NCBI GenBank assembly: GCA_035539075.1
Contig: DATLJB010000005.1
Coordinates: forward strand, 62,001-126,000
From: Dongia_B sp035539075
Lineage (GTDB): Bacteria > Pseudomonadota > Alphaproteobacteria > Dongiales > Dongiaceae
Length of the DNA stretch: 64,000 nt
Direction of reading: 5' to 3'
Shown here one piece after another: positions 23,019 to 30,149 of the stretch; position 1 is the stretch's first letter, and every line of letters begins with the position of its first letter. Both the position numbers and the translations under genes were made by a program. The notes below the pieces were generated by a model, which saw only the letters and a program-made list of their open reading frames with translations, was not told the origin of the DNA and ran no database searches.

Positions 23019-23270
23019 TCAGCGCCCCCTCATTGCAGCCATCGCAGGGCCGATAATCTCGTCAGCGGCGACTCGCATATATTCTCGTCCCTTCATCTCA
23101 TCCGTATCTGACCATCCGTTAGTGAACTGGAAATTTTCAATCGAGTGCTCAATGCCTCGGCTGAAAGCTCTGGCGAATTTGGTGTCAGCCCGAAATGCAT
23201 GGGCAAGAATCTGCGTGAGAATTAGCTGCACCGCCAGCGCTTCGGCGCGCTCACGAAACTTGCGAGTCAC
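23019..23270 (-). CDS. Small phage protein, antisense to the rightward operon (83 aa)
   Basis: GTG start preceded by AGGAG nine bases away. MTRKFRERAEALAVQLILTQ, then ILAHAFRADTKFARAF and a C-terminal helix. The opposite strand offers a poorer candidate. It converges on the Cro-like gene with a 4-base gap. Function unknown. Confidence 0.6.
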   Translation of the reverse strand: MTRKFRERAEALAVQLILTQILAHAFRADTKFARAFSRGIEHSIENFQFTNGWSDTDEMKGREYMRVAADEIIGPAMAAMRGR

Positions 23271-23328
23271 TTCTCATTCTCCTTTCGCATGGTGGGCAGC
23301 ATGACCCATCCACCACAGGCACTGTCAT

Positions 23329-23490
23329 CTAAGCATGCCCCTTTGGTTCGGCGCTTTCCCGTTTCTTCGATTCGGCCGCTATTCGCAATAGCGCCTGAGC
23401 AAACTCAACTGCTTGATCGGCGCTCATTTGATAGTGCGTCTCTGACACCTTCGCCGCGTCGTGATCTGCAGGTGACGCGATGAAATGCAT
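23329..23490 (-). CDS. Small phage protein (53 aa), low certainty
   Basis: MHFIASPADHDAAKVSETHY then QMSADQAVEFAQALLRIAAE. The S/P-x-D..Y-x-(M/L)-S/T-x-x-Q-A-x-x-x-A-x-A-L-L pattern is shared by small phage proteins. No clear ribosome site. The 5' end overlaps the plus-strand gene at 23480 by 11 bases. Confidence 0.5.
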   Translation of the reverse strand: MHFIASPADHDAAKVSETHYQMSADQAVEFAQALLRIAAESKKRESAEPKGHA

Positions 23491-23698
23491 CATGACCAAA
23501 CAGGCCGCGAAATCCTGGCTCCTCTCCACCGGTTGGCTGCCTCACTGGCTGCACGACAAGTGGGCGCGCCCCGGACGGCCCCGGATGTCGCTGGATGCAC
23601 TGATCCGCGATCACGTCCGCGCCGAGATTGCCCGGGGAGACCTGTTCCGCGGCACCGCATCGATCAACCAGGTTCGCGCTGGAGGGCGGCATGTCTGA
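23480..23698 (+). CDS. Small phage protein with WLPHWLH motif (72 aa)
   Basis: SWLLSTGWLPHWLHDKW is nearly repeated in the next gene (YLVESGWLPHRLHRRW), so the two are paralogues. AGGTG precedes the ATG. The C-terminal part is helical and charged. Role unknown; the aromatic-rich motif may pack against a membrane or a partner. Confidence 0.65.
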   Translation: MKCIMTKQAAKSWLLSTGWLPHWLHDKWARPGRPRMSLDALIRDHVRAEIARGDLFRGTASINQVRAGGRHV

Positions 23699-23870
23699 GA
23701 CGCCGAAATACGAGCCGCCGTTCATCGACCGGGTGAAGTGGTATCTCGTCGAATCAGGCTGGCTGCCGCATCGGCTGCATCGGCGTTGGCAGGCCGTCCT
23801 GTTCGACAAGCTCGACACTGCGATCTTCGGCGAAAGCCATCTGGAATTTAAGAGGTGGCGCGGTGTCTGA
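23691..23870 (+). CDS. Paralogue of the preceding small protein (59 aa)
   Basis: MSETPKYEPPFIDRVKWYLV and GWLPHRLHRRWQAV share the W-L-P-H-x-L-H core with the gene upstream, which it overlaps by 8 bases; GGAGGG lies just before its ATG. The 3' end overlaps the convergent gene 23848-24180 by 23 bases. Function unknown. Confidence 0.65.
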   Translation: MSETPKYEPPFIDRVKWYLVESGWLPHRLHRRWQAVLFDKLDTAIFGESHLEFKRWRGV

Positions 23871-24180
23871 GAAACGCATCCATCGCACCGAATCCGATCC
23901 AGTCGTAATCGGGGCCGGTCTCGACGATATAAAGCCTGTCGCCGTTGCGCAGCGCGGATCCGCCCTTGCTGCCAGCGCCATGTTCCAATGCCGCGCGCAG
24001 CTGCCGCGCGTTCTTGGTGGTCTTCAGCGCATATCCTATGAGGTCCCGATCCTCGGTCCTGTACAGGGAAAGGTATTTGCCGAAGTCGGTCAGGACGCGA
24101 ACCAGAATTTTCCCCGTCTCGACCAGCCTTTCGTGGCTCGCGCCCGGCATTTCGATGTGAATGATGTAAACGCGTTCCAT
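23848..24180 (-). CDS. Phage protein of unknown function (110 aa), antisense to neighbours
   Basis: MERVYIIHIEMPGASHERLV, a beta strand and helix start, and a C-terminal NGDRLYIVETGPDYDW. Compact alpha/beta protein. GGGGGGA precedes the ATG. It is one of four minus-strand genes among plus-strand ones here, and could have its own promoter in 24181-24242. Confidence 0.68.
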   Translation of the reverse strand: MERVYIIHIEMPGASHERLVETGKILVRVLTDFGKYLSLYRTEDRDLIGYALKTTKNARQLRAALEHGAGSKGGSALRNGDRLYIVETGPDYDWIGFGAMDAFLRHRATS

Positions 24181-24311
24181 CTGATGATCCCCCCGTTGGT
24201 CCCCGTGGAGACCATGCTATCGCCCGCGGCTGGAGGTCGGCAATGAGCAGGCGGATATGCAGATTGGCGACTGACACGGCCGGCGCGGATGGCGCCCTGG
24301 CCGAGCTGCTG

Positions 24312-24536
24312 TCACTTCTTCCCGAACTTCCCGAACGCGTCCATGAGGCGTTCCATGGCCTGATCGACACGCCCGAAGGCCTCAAGCGCCTGGTCGCGCT
24401 CGATGTCAGTCCGGGCTCCACATTCACAGGTGAAATGGTCATTCGCCTTGATCCAACCGATGGTCTTCGGATGTTCCTTGCCGCAGTTCGCACAGGTGAA
24501 TTCGAGGATTCCATCGTCGAAGATGCCTTTGGCCAT
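24312..24536 (-). CDS. Zinc-ribbon protein (74 aa)
   Basis: MAKGIFDDGILEFTCANCGK, then NDHFTCECGARTDIERDQAL: CxxC...CxC gives a four-cysteine zinc knuckle; the C-terminus is a helix ending in KFGKK. AGAGAAGG precedes the ATG. Probable nucleic-acid or protein-binding factor. A plus-strand frame over the same DNA is open but lacks protein-like character. Confidence 0.72.
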   Translation of the reverse strand: MAKGIFDDGILEFTCANCGKEHPKTIGWIKANDHFTCECGARTDIERDQALEAFGRVDQAMERLMDAFGKFGKK

Positions 24537-24598
24537 ATCCCTTCTCTCCAGCCTGACCGTGACCGTTCGAGCGTATCGCGCGGGGAGAGGATCGCACA

Positions 24599-24817
24599 AT
24601 GAGCAGCCCGGTATTCATCCCTTCAGCACCGCCGGCCAACGACAACACCGGCCTCGATGCTCGATTGCTTCAGCTGTCGGTCTGCGGCGGGAACGCCGCG
24701 ATCTGGGCGGGCCTGGCGTCGCTGGCAGGGCTGAGCGCCTTTGCGCCGGCCTTCTTCGTGATCGGCGCCGGGAGCTTCGCTCTCTGGCTTGGCTTCATTC
24801 ATGCGGGGCGGCAATGA
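24599..24817 (+). CDS. Small two-helix membrane protein (72 aa)
   Basis: N-terminal disordered segment, then hydrophobic segments GNAAIWAGLASLAGLSAFAP and AFFVIGAGSFALWLGFIHAG that would form one hairpin. GGGGAGAGG upstream of the ATG. Ends in an ATGA overlap with the CII-like gene. Function unknown. Confidence 0.7.
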   Translation: MSSPVFIPSAPPANDNTGLDARLLQLSVCGGNAAIWAGLASLAGLSAFAPAFFVIGAGSFALWLGFIHAGRQ

Positions 24818-25386
24818 CGACATCTCATCCTCTCAAAGTGGTCGAAAAGACAGATCGCATTTCAGGTGATAGTTGCGGAGAGGAATCCGGCCGGCGCAAA
24901 ACCCGGCGCCCCGAGCGCGCTGGTCATTTCTATAAGCCGCGGACAAGCGGGACACTGAAGGCGTCGATGGCCGCGCTCGTGTCTGCCTGTGGGGGTCACA
25001 AGAGATCGGCCGATCTGACCGGCAGTAGCCCCACCAGAATATTCGCCTGCACCGATGAGCAGGAGCCGGACAAGGAGCTGAAGCCCTCGCAGATCAGGGT
25101 TCTTGAACGCGACTGCGGCCAGCCGCTCGTAACAGCTTTCCTGGCGGCCGCCCAAGGCTGCGCCCTCATCCCCCTGGAATTCGACGACGACGCCCCACTG
25201 GCAACCGACATGGCCCAGTTCGGCGAGCGCGTCGCCACCGTGTTCAGCCGATATGCGGCTGCGATGGCCGACGGCAAGCTGACGCCTCGTGAGGCCGGCG
25301 AGCTGCACGACGAGATCCTGCGCGTGTTCGGCGCCGGTGCGGCGATGCTCTCAGATCTCGAAGCAGTCATGGCGGAGAAGAAGTGA
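24814..25386 (+). CDS. Possible CII-like phage regulatory protein
   Basis: 190 residues. After a basic N-terminus (RRKTRRPERAGHFYKPRTS) comes LKASMAALVSACGG, QIRVLERDCGQPLVTAFLAA and LTPREAGELHDEILRVF. This order resembles the phage CII/CP76-type regulators that carry an HTH followed by a helical oligomerisation region. It follows the Cro-like gene in the rightward early operon, as expected for such a factor. The family call is tentative. Confidence 0.7.
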   Translation: MTTSHPLKVVEKTDRISGDSCGEESGRRKTRRPERAGHFYKPRTSGTLKASMAALVSACGGHKRSADLTGSSPTRIFACTDEQEPDKELKPSQIRVLERDCGQPLVTAFLAAAQGCALIPLEFDDDAPLATDMAQFGERVATVFSRYAAAMADGKLTPREAGELHDEILRVFGAGAAMLSDLEAVMAEKK

Positions 25387-25538
25387 TGCGGAACAGTACC
25401 TTTCTGATCTTCATGCTCGGCAGCATCTACGGCATGGCCTGCGGCGTGGTGCAGTCGTTCATCGCCGCCGCGATCATCGGCGCTGTGTGTTTCTTCTCGG
25501 CCCTGTGGATCGAGAAGCGGGTTTTGAAGAGGGGCTGA
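25386..25538 (+). CDS. Small two-helix membrane protein (50 aa)
   Basis: MRNSTFLIFMLGSIYGMACG then VVQSFIAAAIIGAVCFFSAL and a basic tail. TGATG overlap with the upstream gene. Two membrane segments joined by a short turn. No function assigned. Confidence 0.68.
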   Translation: MRNSTFLIFMLGSIYGMACGVVQSFIAAAIIGAVCFFSALWIEKRVLKRG

Positions 25539-25540
25539 GC

Positions 25541-25825
25541 ATGGACCGGTCAGGAACCGCAGTTATAGAGGACGGCGCGGTCATAATTCGCGTATCGCTC
25601 GCCGCCTTGCCCGCCGTTGTCGAGGGCGCTTGGGCGATCCGCGCGCTCGAAACACGGTTCAAGGTTACGGCCACAGATATCTTCGCAAAAGAACTGGTGC
25701 GCGCCCTGAATGACGAGGATGAGCAGGGCACGACGATGATCCACAAGATGTTCGACGCTGCCATCAATGAGGCAATCGAGCAGGGCGCCGAAGGCGTCGA
25801 AAAGCACGAGCAGCAAGATTTCTGA
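25541..25825 (+). CDS. Conserved phage protein (94 aa)
   Basis: VIIRVSLAALPAVVEGAWAI, RFKVTATDIFAKELVRALND and MFDAAINEAIEQGAEGVE form a mostly helical protein whose pattern I have seen in other phage early regions without a known function. Its ATG is two bases after the preceding stop. Confidence 0.75.
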   Translation: MDRSGTAVIEDGAVIIRVSLAALPAVVEGAWAIRALETRFKVTATDIFAKELVRALNDEDEQGTTMIHKMFDAAINEAIEQGAEGVEKHEQQDF

Positions 25826-25851
25826 GTGAAACGCATTCCCGGCAACGGGAT

Positions 25852-25936
25852 GGATCGGCGGCGTGGAGATCACGTAGCCCGCTAACCACGGGTGGGAAAC
25901 GCAAGAACCCAGCCGGTGAGAACCCGGCCCGATCCA
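25852..25936 (+). ncRNA. tRNA-like cloverleaf RNA with long variable arm
   Basis: The 143-base gap before parB folds with tRNA geometry: 7-bp closing stem GGATCGG/CCGATCC (25852-25858, 25929-25935), two bases, a 5-bp arm (25861-25865/25871-25875) with 5-base loop, one base, a 5-bp arm (25877-25881/25889-25893) with 7-base loop CTAACCA, a 3-bp long variable arm, and a 5-bp arm with 7-base loop TGAGAAC, then unpaired A. It lacks the D-loop GG and the T-loop TC, which pair with each other in tRNAs, and has no CCA. It may be a regulatory tRNA mimic or a decayed tRNA; not a normal decoding tRNA. Confidence 0.6.
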
Positions 25937-25968
25937 ATAGTTCAACGTGACGAGAGGCGGATTGTTCC

Positions 25969-26811
25969 ATGAGTGAGCTTTCACCAGTCCGGTCAATAGC
26001 AGCTGGTAATATCGTGGTTGCCAAGCGTCTTCGCTCACACATCGACCCCTCGCGCGTGCAATCGCTGGCGGATTCCATCCAGAAACTAGGCCTTCGGACC
26101 CCGATCACGATCCGCACCGTGGCCAAGATGGAGATCGACGGCGTCACGGAGGAGGATGTTCCGGTTCTCGTCGCCGGCGCTCACCGCCTGGCAGCGCTGA
26201 AGCTGCTCGGAATCGAGGACGCGCCCTGCATCGATATCGGTGACGATGCTGTCGCCGCGGAACTCTGGGAGATCGCTGAGAACCTGCACCGTGCCGAACT
26301 AACGGCCCTTGAGCGCGACGAACATATCGCCCGCTGGGTCGATCTCGCTGAACAACAAAAGGTGGCGCAATCTGCACCACCTGGCGGTAAACAGCCGAAG
26401 GAAGCCGGTGTCAGAGCCGCGACGAAGGAGCTTGGTCTCGATCGTCGGGACGTTCAGCGCGCCAGAACAAATGCCTCACTGACGCCTGAGGCCAAGGAAG
26501 CCGCCAAAGAAGTCGGCCTGGATGATAACCGCACTGCACTTCTTGAGGCAGCCAAGGCCGAGCCGGCGCAGCAAGCCTCAATCATCCGCACCATGGCCGA
26601 GAAGCGCGTCACCGACCGCGTGAAACTGGACTCCGACCTGCAGAAGCGCGCGGTGCGCGAGGTTGCGGAGGTCCTATCCGAGCATGTGCCTGCTGAGTTG
26701 TGGGATGGTCTGAAGGCCAATCTCTACGCGGCCAAGAAGGCTGCCGACATTGCCACCGAACTCACCAACATCACCGGGCAATCAATTATGGATCGACGCT
26801 ATGCAGACTAA
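25969..26811 (+). CDS. ParB/Srx-domain protein
   Basis: 280 residues. IDPSRVQSLADSIQKLGLRT, VLVAGAHRLAALKLLG, and ENLHRAELTALERDEHIARW are the ParB N-terminal motifs (box I and II; GxHR is GAHR), followed by a central HTH-like region and a C-terminal helical tail ending ITGQSIMDRRYAD. ParB-type CTPase domain, here probably used as a DNA-binding or nicking factor in phage replication rather than partition; no ParA is seen. Its C-terminus is repeated at the end of the next gene. Confidence 0.85.
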   Translation: MSELSPVRSIAAGNIVVAKRLRSHIDPSRVQSLADSIQKLGLRTPITIRTVAKMEIDGVTEEDVPVLVAGAHRLAALKLLGIEDAPCIDIGDDAVAAELWEIAENLHRAELTALERDEHIARWVDLAEQQKVAQSAPPGGKQPKEAGVRAATKELGLDRRDVQRARTNASLTPEAKEAAKEVGLDDNRTALLEAAKAEPAQQASIIRTMAEKRVTDRVKLDSDLQKRAVREVAEVLSEHVPAELWDGLKANLYAAKKAADIATELTNITGQSIMDRRYAD

Positions 26812-27250
26812 TGCCATAGACCAAATATATTTGACGGAGAAGGGGGTATTGGCGGACACGCTTAGGCGCACAGATCTATCGTATTTGGACAGAGCCCCGG
26901 CGATCTCGCGTTGGTTCCGTATAGCTGACGCAGAGACCTCAATATCGAAAGTCTATTTCATTGAGGCGGTCGGTCTCCAACGTATAAAGATCGGTGTTTC
27001 TACCAATGTCGGCCGCCGCCGCCGTCAACTGGAGTGCAGCTCGCCAGCCAAGCTAGTGCTCATTGGGTGCATATCAGGCACTACGATAACCGAGCGCTAT
27101 TTACACCTGGCATTTCGAGCTTGGCGCGTGAACCGTGAGTGGTTTGATTTTGCGGCAGATCTCCAGCGCATAGTCTATGAAATACTTGCGGGTGGGCACG
27201 CGCTCGACATCACCGGCCAATCGATCATGGACCGGAGATATGGCGCATGA
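26801..27250 (+). CDS. GIY-YIG/Mug113-like endonuclease inserted in the parB tail
   Basis: 149 residues from the ATG at 26801, overlapping parB by 11 bases. KVYFIEAVGLQRIKIGVSTN, VGRRRRQLECSSPAKL and WFDFAADLQRIVYEIL follow the Mug113/T5orf172 branch of the GIY-YIG fold (FIE...KIG replaces YVY...YIG). The final 13 residues, DITGQSIMDRRYGA, copy the end of ParB with many synonymous changes. That is what an insertion into the parB 3' end carrying or reusing the tail would leave behind. More AT-rich than parB. Confidence 0.78.
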   Translation: MQTNAIDQIYLTEKGVLADTLRRTDLSYLDRAPAISRWFRIADAETSISKVYFIEAVGLQRIKIGVSTNVGRRRRQLECSSPAKLVLIGCISGTTITERYLHLAFRAWRVNREWFDFAADLQRIVYEILAGGHALDITGQSIMDRRYGA

Positions 27251-27606
27251 ACCGGCCCGAGCAACAGCTACAGATCACCGTGGCCCAGTTCCTGGACATG
27301 GCGCTGCCGGCCGATGCCGTCTGGACCGCCGTCAATCCGGTACCGGGAAAGACGAAGGCTGTCGCCGGGCTCAGCAAGGCCATGGGCCTGAAAGCCGGTT
27401 TCCCTGACGTGCTGATCTTCTGGCAGAAGCGTCTCTATCTGATCGAATTGAAGACGGACCGCGGCCGGTTGAGCCCAGAGCAGCGGGATATGATGAACGA
27501 CCTGATCGACGCGGGCGCCTTCTATGGCATCGCCAAGTCACTCGATGAGGTGATCGGGCATCTCACCTATTGGAAGTTTCCACTGAAAGCGAGGGCATCA
27601 GCATGA
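27247..27606 (+). CDS. VRR-NUC domain nuclease
   Basis: 119 residues. NPVPGKTKAVAGLSKAMGLK, AGFPDVLIFW and LYLIELKTDRGRLSPEQRDM contain the PD-(D/E)xK-type core (GFPD, then E-x-K in IELK) of the stand-alone VRR-NUC nucleases common in phages. Probably cleaves branched or flapped DNA during replication. ATGA overlap upstream. Confidence 0.9.
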   Translation: MNRPEQQLQITVAQFLDMALPADAVWTAVNPVPGKTKAVAGLSKAMGLKAGFPDVLIFWQKRLYLIELKTDRGRLSPEQRDMMNDLIDAGAFYGIAKSLDEVIGHLTYWKFPLKARASA

Positions 27607-27800
27607 GCGCACAGACTACGACCTCCAAATCCGGCGGCATCGGCTTTTGCGGTTTGCTGACCGTCCTCTTCATTGGGCTGAAGTTAACCAACTACATCGA
27701 TTGGTCCTGGTGGTGGGTGCTGGCACCGATATGGATTCCACTCGCTGTCGTTACGGCAATCGTGGCTCTCTGCGCTGGCATTATAGCAGTTCTGAAATAG
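27603..27800 (+). CDS. Small membrane protein, Fragile-X-F-like name in databases
   Basis: 65 residues. GGIGFCGLLTVLFIGLKLTN, then YIDWSWWWVLAPIWIPLAVV and a third hydrophobic segment. The F-x-G-L-L-T-x-L-F-I-x-L-K-L-x-x-x-I-x-W-S-W-W-W-V pattern is widespread in phage small membrane proteins. Overlaps VRR-NUC by ATGA. Confidence 0.8.
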   Translation: MSAQTTTSKSGGIGFCGLLTVLFIGLKLTNYIDWSWWWVLAPIWIPLAVVTAIVALCAGIIAVLK

Positions 27801-27810
27801 GAGCGCCCGG

Positions 27811-28125
27811 ATGAGCGAGCAATATCCATGGCTGGTAGTCGGTGCAAAGATTACGCGAGCCCATGATGTGCCCTGGAAAGATACTCGCATCGGCGAGCGG
27901 GCGCCCGTATTCGGTGAAGTATACACCGTCAGGTCTATTGAGATTTGGGATGGGGTGATCGGTATCACTGTTGCCGAAATCATTAACCCGCCACGCCTGA
28001 TGGGTGAGGCCCTGTTTCCAGCCTCAGCTTTTCAGCCCGTTCGCACGATTTCCACCGACGCCGGCATGTCCATCCTTCGCAAGATCGATGCGGACGTCTT
28101 CCAGCAAGATGAGGTGCTGGTATGA
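27811..28125 (+). CDS. Phage protein of unknown function (104 aa)
   Basis: Beta-rich domain: KITRAHDVPWKDTRIGERAP, FGEVYTVRSIEIWDGVIGIT, a likely SH3-like barrel. GGAG lies before the ATG. Followed by a 4-base overlap with the next gene. Function unknown. Confidence 0.74.
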   Translation: MSEQYPWLVVGAKITRAHDVPWKDTRIGERAPVFGEVYTVRSIEIWDGVIGITVAEIINPPRLMGEALFPASAFQPVRTISTDAGMSILRKIDADVFQQDEVLV

Positions 28126-28388
28126 GCCGTCTGGACGAGATCGAGCGTCGGTTGACCGAGGTCGAGAACCATCTCGGCATAAAAGGGACGAGGCTCTGGC
28201 AGGCTCCACTGACGCCGGCGTGGCGCCCGCATGTCGACTGCGGCTGCCTCTTACACGGTGTCTGCGCCAATGCGGCATGCCCGCGGCGCATCTCCACAGA
28301 GCCGTTTGGCGTAAGCGCAGCCGCCGCCGGCGCTCCCGATCAATCCGCCACGGTCGAGCTACCCTGTGACATGGAGCCGTCCCGATGA
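28122..28388 (+). CDS. Small phage protein with Cys cluster (88 aa)
   Basis: N-terminal coiled coil MSRLDEIERRLTEVENHLGI, then HVDCGCLLHGVCANAACPRR, which has five cysteines, and a disordered tail. ATGA overlap at both ends. The cysteines suggest zinc; function unknown. Confidence 0.7.
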   Translation: MSRLDEIERRLTEVENHLGIKGTRLWQAPLTPAWRPHVDCGCLLHGVCANAACPRRISTEPFGVSAAAAGAPDQSATVELPCDMEPSR

Positions 28389-28552
28389 GCCGCCGCCTGA
28401 CGACCGCCGACCGGTCTTTCATCGCCAAGCACTCACGCGCCCAGCGCCGCCTCCTAGCCGCCCCCAAGGGCGAGGTCACGGTACGCCAGCTTGAACTGCT
28501 CCAACTCACCACGGAGAAGCTGAAGCAGGAGGTGTCCAATGCGTCTCGATGA
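28385..28552 (+). CDS. Small basic helical protein (55 aa)
   Basis: MSRRLTTADRSFIAKHSRAQ then RRLLAAPKGEVTVRQLELLQ and LTTEKLKQEVSNASR. Coupled by ATGA upstream and overlapping the next gene by 14 bases. Good codon bias for this genome. Function unknown. Confidence 0.65.
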   Translation: MSRRLTTADRSFIAKHSRAQRRLLAAPKGEVTVRQLELLQLTTEKLKQEVSNASR

Positions 28553-28712
28553 TTTCGCGTCAGGTGCCAAGGTTCGGGACCGCCAGGGCCGGGAAGGCGA
28601 TGTGATCAGCATCCATGGTGATTGGGTCTGGGTCAGCTTTGGCGATAATCCCGAGCCCGTTCGGATTGACAAGCTGGAAGTGATCGAAAAAGCGAGGTCA
28701 AGTGCAGCATGA
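28539..28712 (+). CDS. Small beta-barrel-like protein (57 aa)
   Basis: MRLDDFASGAKVRDRQGREG then DVISIHGDWVWVSFGDNPEP; alternating strands with G and D turns, KOW- or SH3-like. AGGAGG lies just upstream inside the preceding gene. ATGA overlap downstream. Function unknown. Confidence 0.68.
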   Translation: MRLDDFASGAKVRDRQGREGDVISIHGDWVWVSFGDNPEPVRIDKLEVIEKARSSAA

Positions 28713-29206
28713 GCAAGAAGGGAAAAGTCTATATCGCCCGAGCCAGGGAGGCGTTGTATCGCCGTGCGATTGCTTGCTGGAATGAGGGCCATTCCAGCAA
28801 GCAGATCAGGGCGGAACTGCGCATGACGGCCGAGGAATATGGCCGGGCGATCGACTTCGGCCGGGCCCACCGACTGCTGAACAACGCGGACCGCGCACTC
28901 GCCAATGGCCTCCCCAAGGACCGCCCTGGCATTGAATGGTCTAAGGAGATGCTCTGCGACCTTTATCATGGGCGCGGGATGACCTTGCGGCAGATCGCCG
29001 CCCAGCTTCGGTGTGATGTCTCGACCGTGCACGGAGCCATGGACCGGTTCGGCATCGACCGCCGTCCCATTGGCCCGGTCAAGGGCGCGAAATTCGACAT
29101 TCTCGCCACTGGGTCTGACTTTCAGCGCTTCCCGCGCGAGACGGAGGAACAGGCGGCGATGTGGTGCCGATTGCTCGGCTCGCCCAGCGCGGGTAGGTCG
29201 GCATGA
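28709..29206 (+). CDS. HTH DNA-binding protein with two helix-turn-helices
   Basis: 165 residues. First HTH near residues 20-45 (IACWNEGHSSKQIRAELRMT), second near 80-110 (DLYHGRGMTLRQIAAQLRCD, VSTVHGAMDRFGI). These resemble resolvase/GcrA-like HTHs. Basic linker and acidic C-terminus. Likely a phage transcription or replication regulator. Coupled by ATGA to the next gene. Confidence 0.75.
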   Translation: MSKKGKVYIARAREALYRRAIACWNEGHSSKQIRAELRMTAEEYGRAIDFGRAHRLLNNADRALANGLPKDRPGIEWSKEMLCDLYHGRGMTLRQIAAQLRCDVSTVHGAMDRFGIDRRPIGPVKGAKFDILATGSDFQRFPRETEEQAAMWCRLLGSPSAGRSA

Positions 29207-29574
29207 CCATTGCTCTACCAGACACCCTGGAAGCCGCCCACGCGCAGATCCTTCGGCTGGAACACCAATTGGTCTGCCGCACCGAACTCGCCGATAAGCT
29301 GGCGCTGAGCCCGCTACAGGCCAGATTGTTGGAGGCGCTTATGGCCGCCGAGGTTCTCACTTTCAGCGGCGCATCGGCAGCCACCACGCGCGCCAATTAT
29401 CGGACCAGTGAGAAATCGGTCGTCATGCAGATCTCGCATCTCCGCGAAAAACTCCGGTCATATCGGATCCCAATTTCGCCGGTTAAAGCCGTCGGCTGGT
29501 ACATCGCCGCATCCGTTAAGCAGCGGTTGCTGGGGTTGGCGGACGCAGATCAGCGGAAGGCGGTTGCGCCATGA
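29203..29574 (+). CDS. Winged-helix (OmpR-type) DNA-binding protein
   Basis: 123 residues. N-terminal coiled coil (AHAQILRLEHQL), then LSPLQARLLEALMAAEVLTF, KSVVMQISHLREKLRSYRIP and SPVKAVGWYIA: the three-helix and wing order of the trans_reg_C fold, without a receiver domain. Such stand-alone proteins could mimic or interfere with host response regulators. ATGA overlaps at both ends. Confidence 0.75.
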   Translation: MTIALPDTLEAAHAQILRLEHQLVCRTELADKLALSPLQARLLEALMAAEVLTFSGASAATTRANYRTSEKSVVMQISHLREKLRSYRIPISPVKAVGWYIAASVKQRLLGLADADQRKAVAP

Positions 29575-30149
29575 ACGAACTGCCGCAGCAGCACTACCGG
29601 GTGATTTACGCTGATCCGTGCTGGGCATTCTCCGCCGGCCCGAACAAGAATCCGTCCCGCCATTACCCGACCATGAAGATCAAGGACATCGCTGAATTGC
29701 CGGTGAAGAGCCTGGCTCACCCCGACGGCTGCCGGCTGCTGATGTGGGCGACGTTCCCTATTCTGCTGCTGCCGTTCGGGCCGCGCGAGGTCATGAAGGC
29801 CTGGGGCTTCCGCTATTCCACCTCCAGAATCTGGGTGAAGCTCAACCCCAGGGAGGACGGCGTATTCATCTATCCGACCAGCACAGCCCGCGGCTCGGGC
29901 TACGAGGTCACCGGCGACGCAGAGATCCTGATCATCGCCAAGAGCGGCCGGCCGGAGCCGATCAAGGGTGCCAAGCCGCGCGGGGTGTTCTATGGGCCCA
30001 GGCGGGAACACAGCCGGAAGCCAGACTTCATCCGCGATGAGATCGCCAGCCTTTTCCAGGGTCCGCGCATCGAGCTGTTCGCTCGCTCACAGCATCCCGG
30101 ATTTGACAGGTGGGGGAACGAAACTAGCCGGTTCGGGGTAGCAGCATGA
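29571..30149 (+). CDS. MT-A70 family adenine methyltransferase
   Basis: 192 residues. VIYADPCWAFSAGPNKN is the catalytic motif (DPCW where DPPW is usual), followed by HYPTMKIKDIAELPVKSLA, RLLMWATFPILLLP, REHSRKPDFIRDEI and a C-terminal RIELFARSQ...W-G-N-E, which binds SAM. It would methylate N6 of adenine in DNA, probably shielding phage DNA from host restriction or timing its functions. The Pro-to-Cys change in the motif may be tolerated; activity is not proven. Confidence 0.9.
   Translation: MNELPQQHYRVIYADPCWAFSAGPNKNPSRHYPTMKIKDIAELPVKSLAHPDGCRLLMWATFPILLLPFGPREVMKAWGFRYSTSRIWVKLNPREDGVFIYPTSTARGSGYEVTGDAEILIIAKSGRPEPIKGAKPRGVFYGPRREHSRKPDFIRDEIASLFQGPRIELFARSQHPGFDRWGNETSRFGVAA

Noticed and set aside
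24243..24602. Plus-strand 119-codon frame opposite the zinc-ribbon gene
   Set aside because: The minus-strand frame has the Cys motif and a ribosome site; the plus frame is compositionally odd in the overlap.
25826..25885. 19-codon GTG ORF just upstream of parB
   Set aside because: It overlaps the cloverleaf RNA and has no ribosome site; the structure explains the sequence better.
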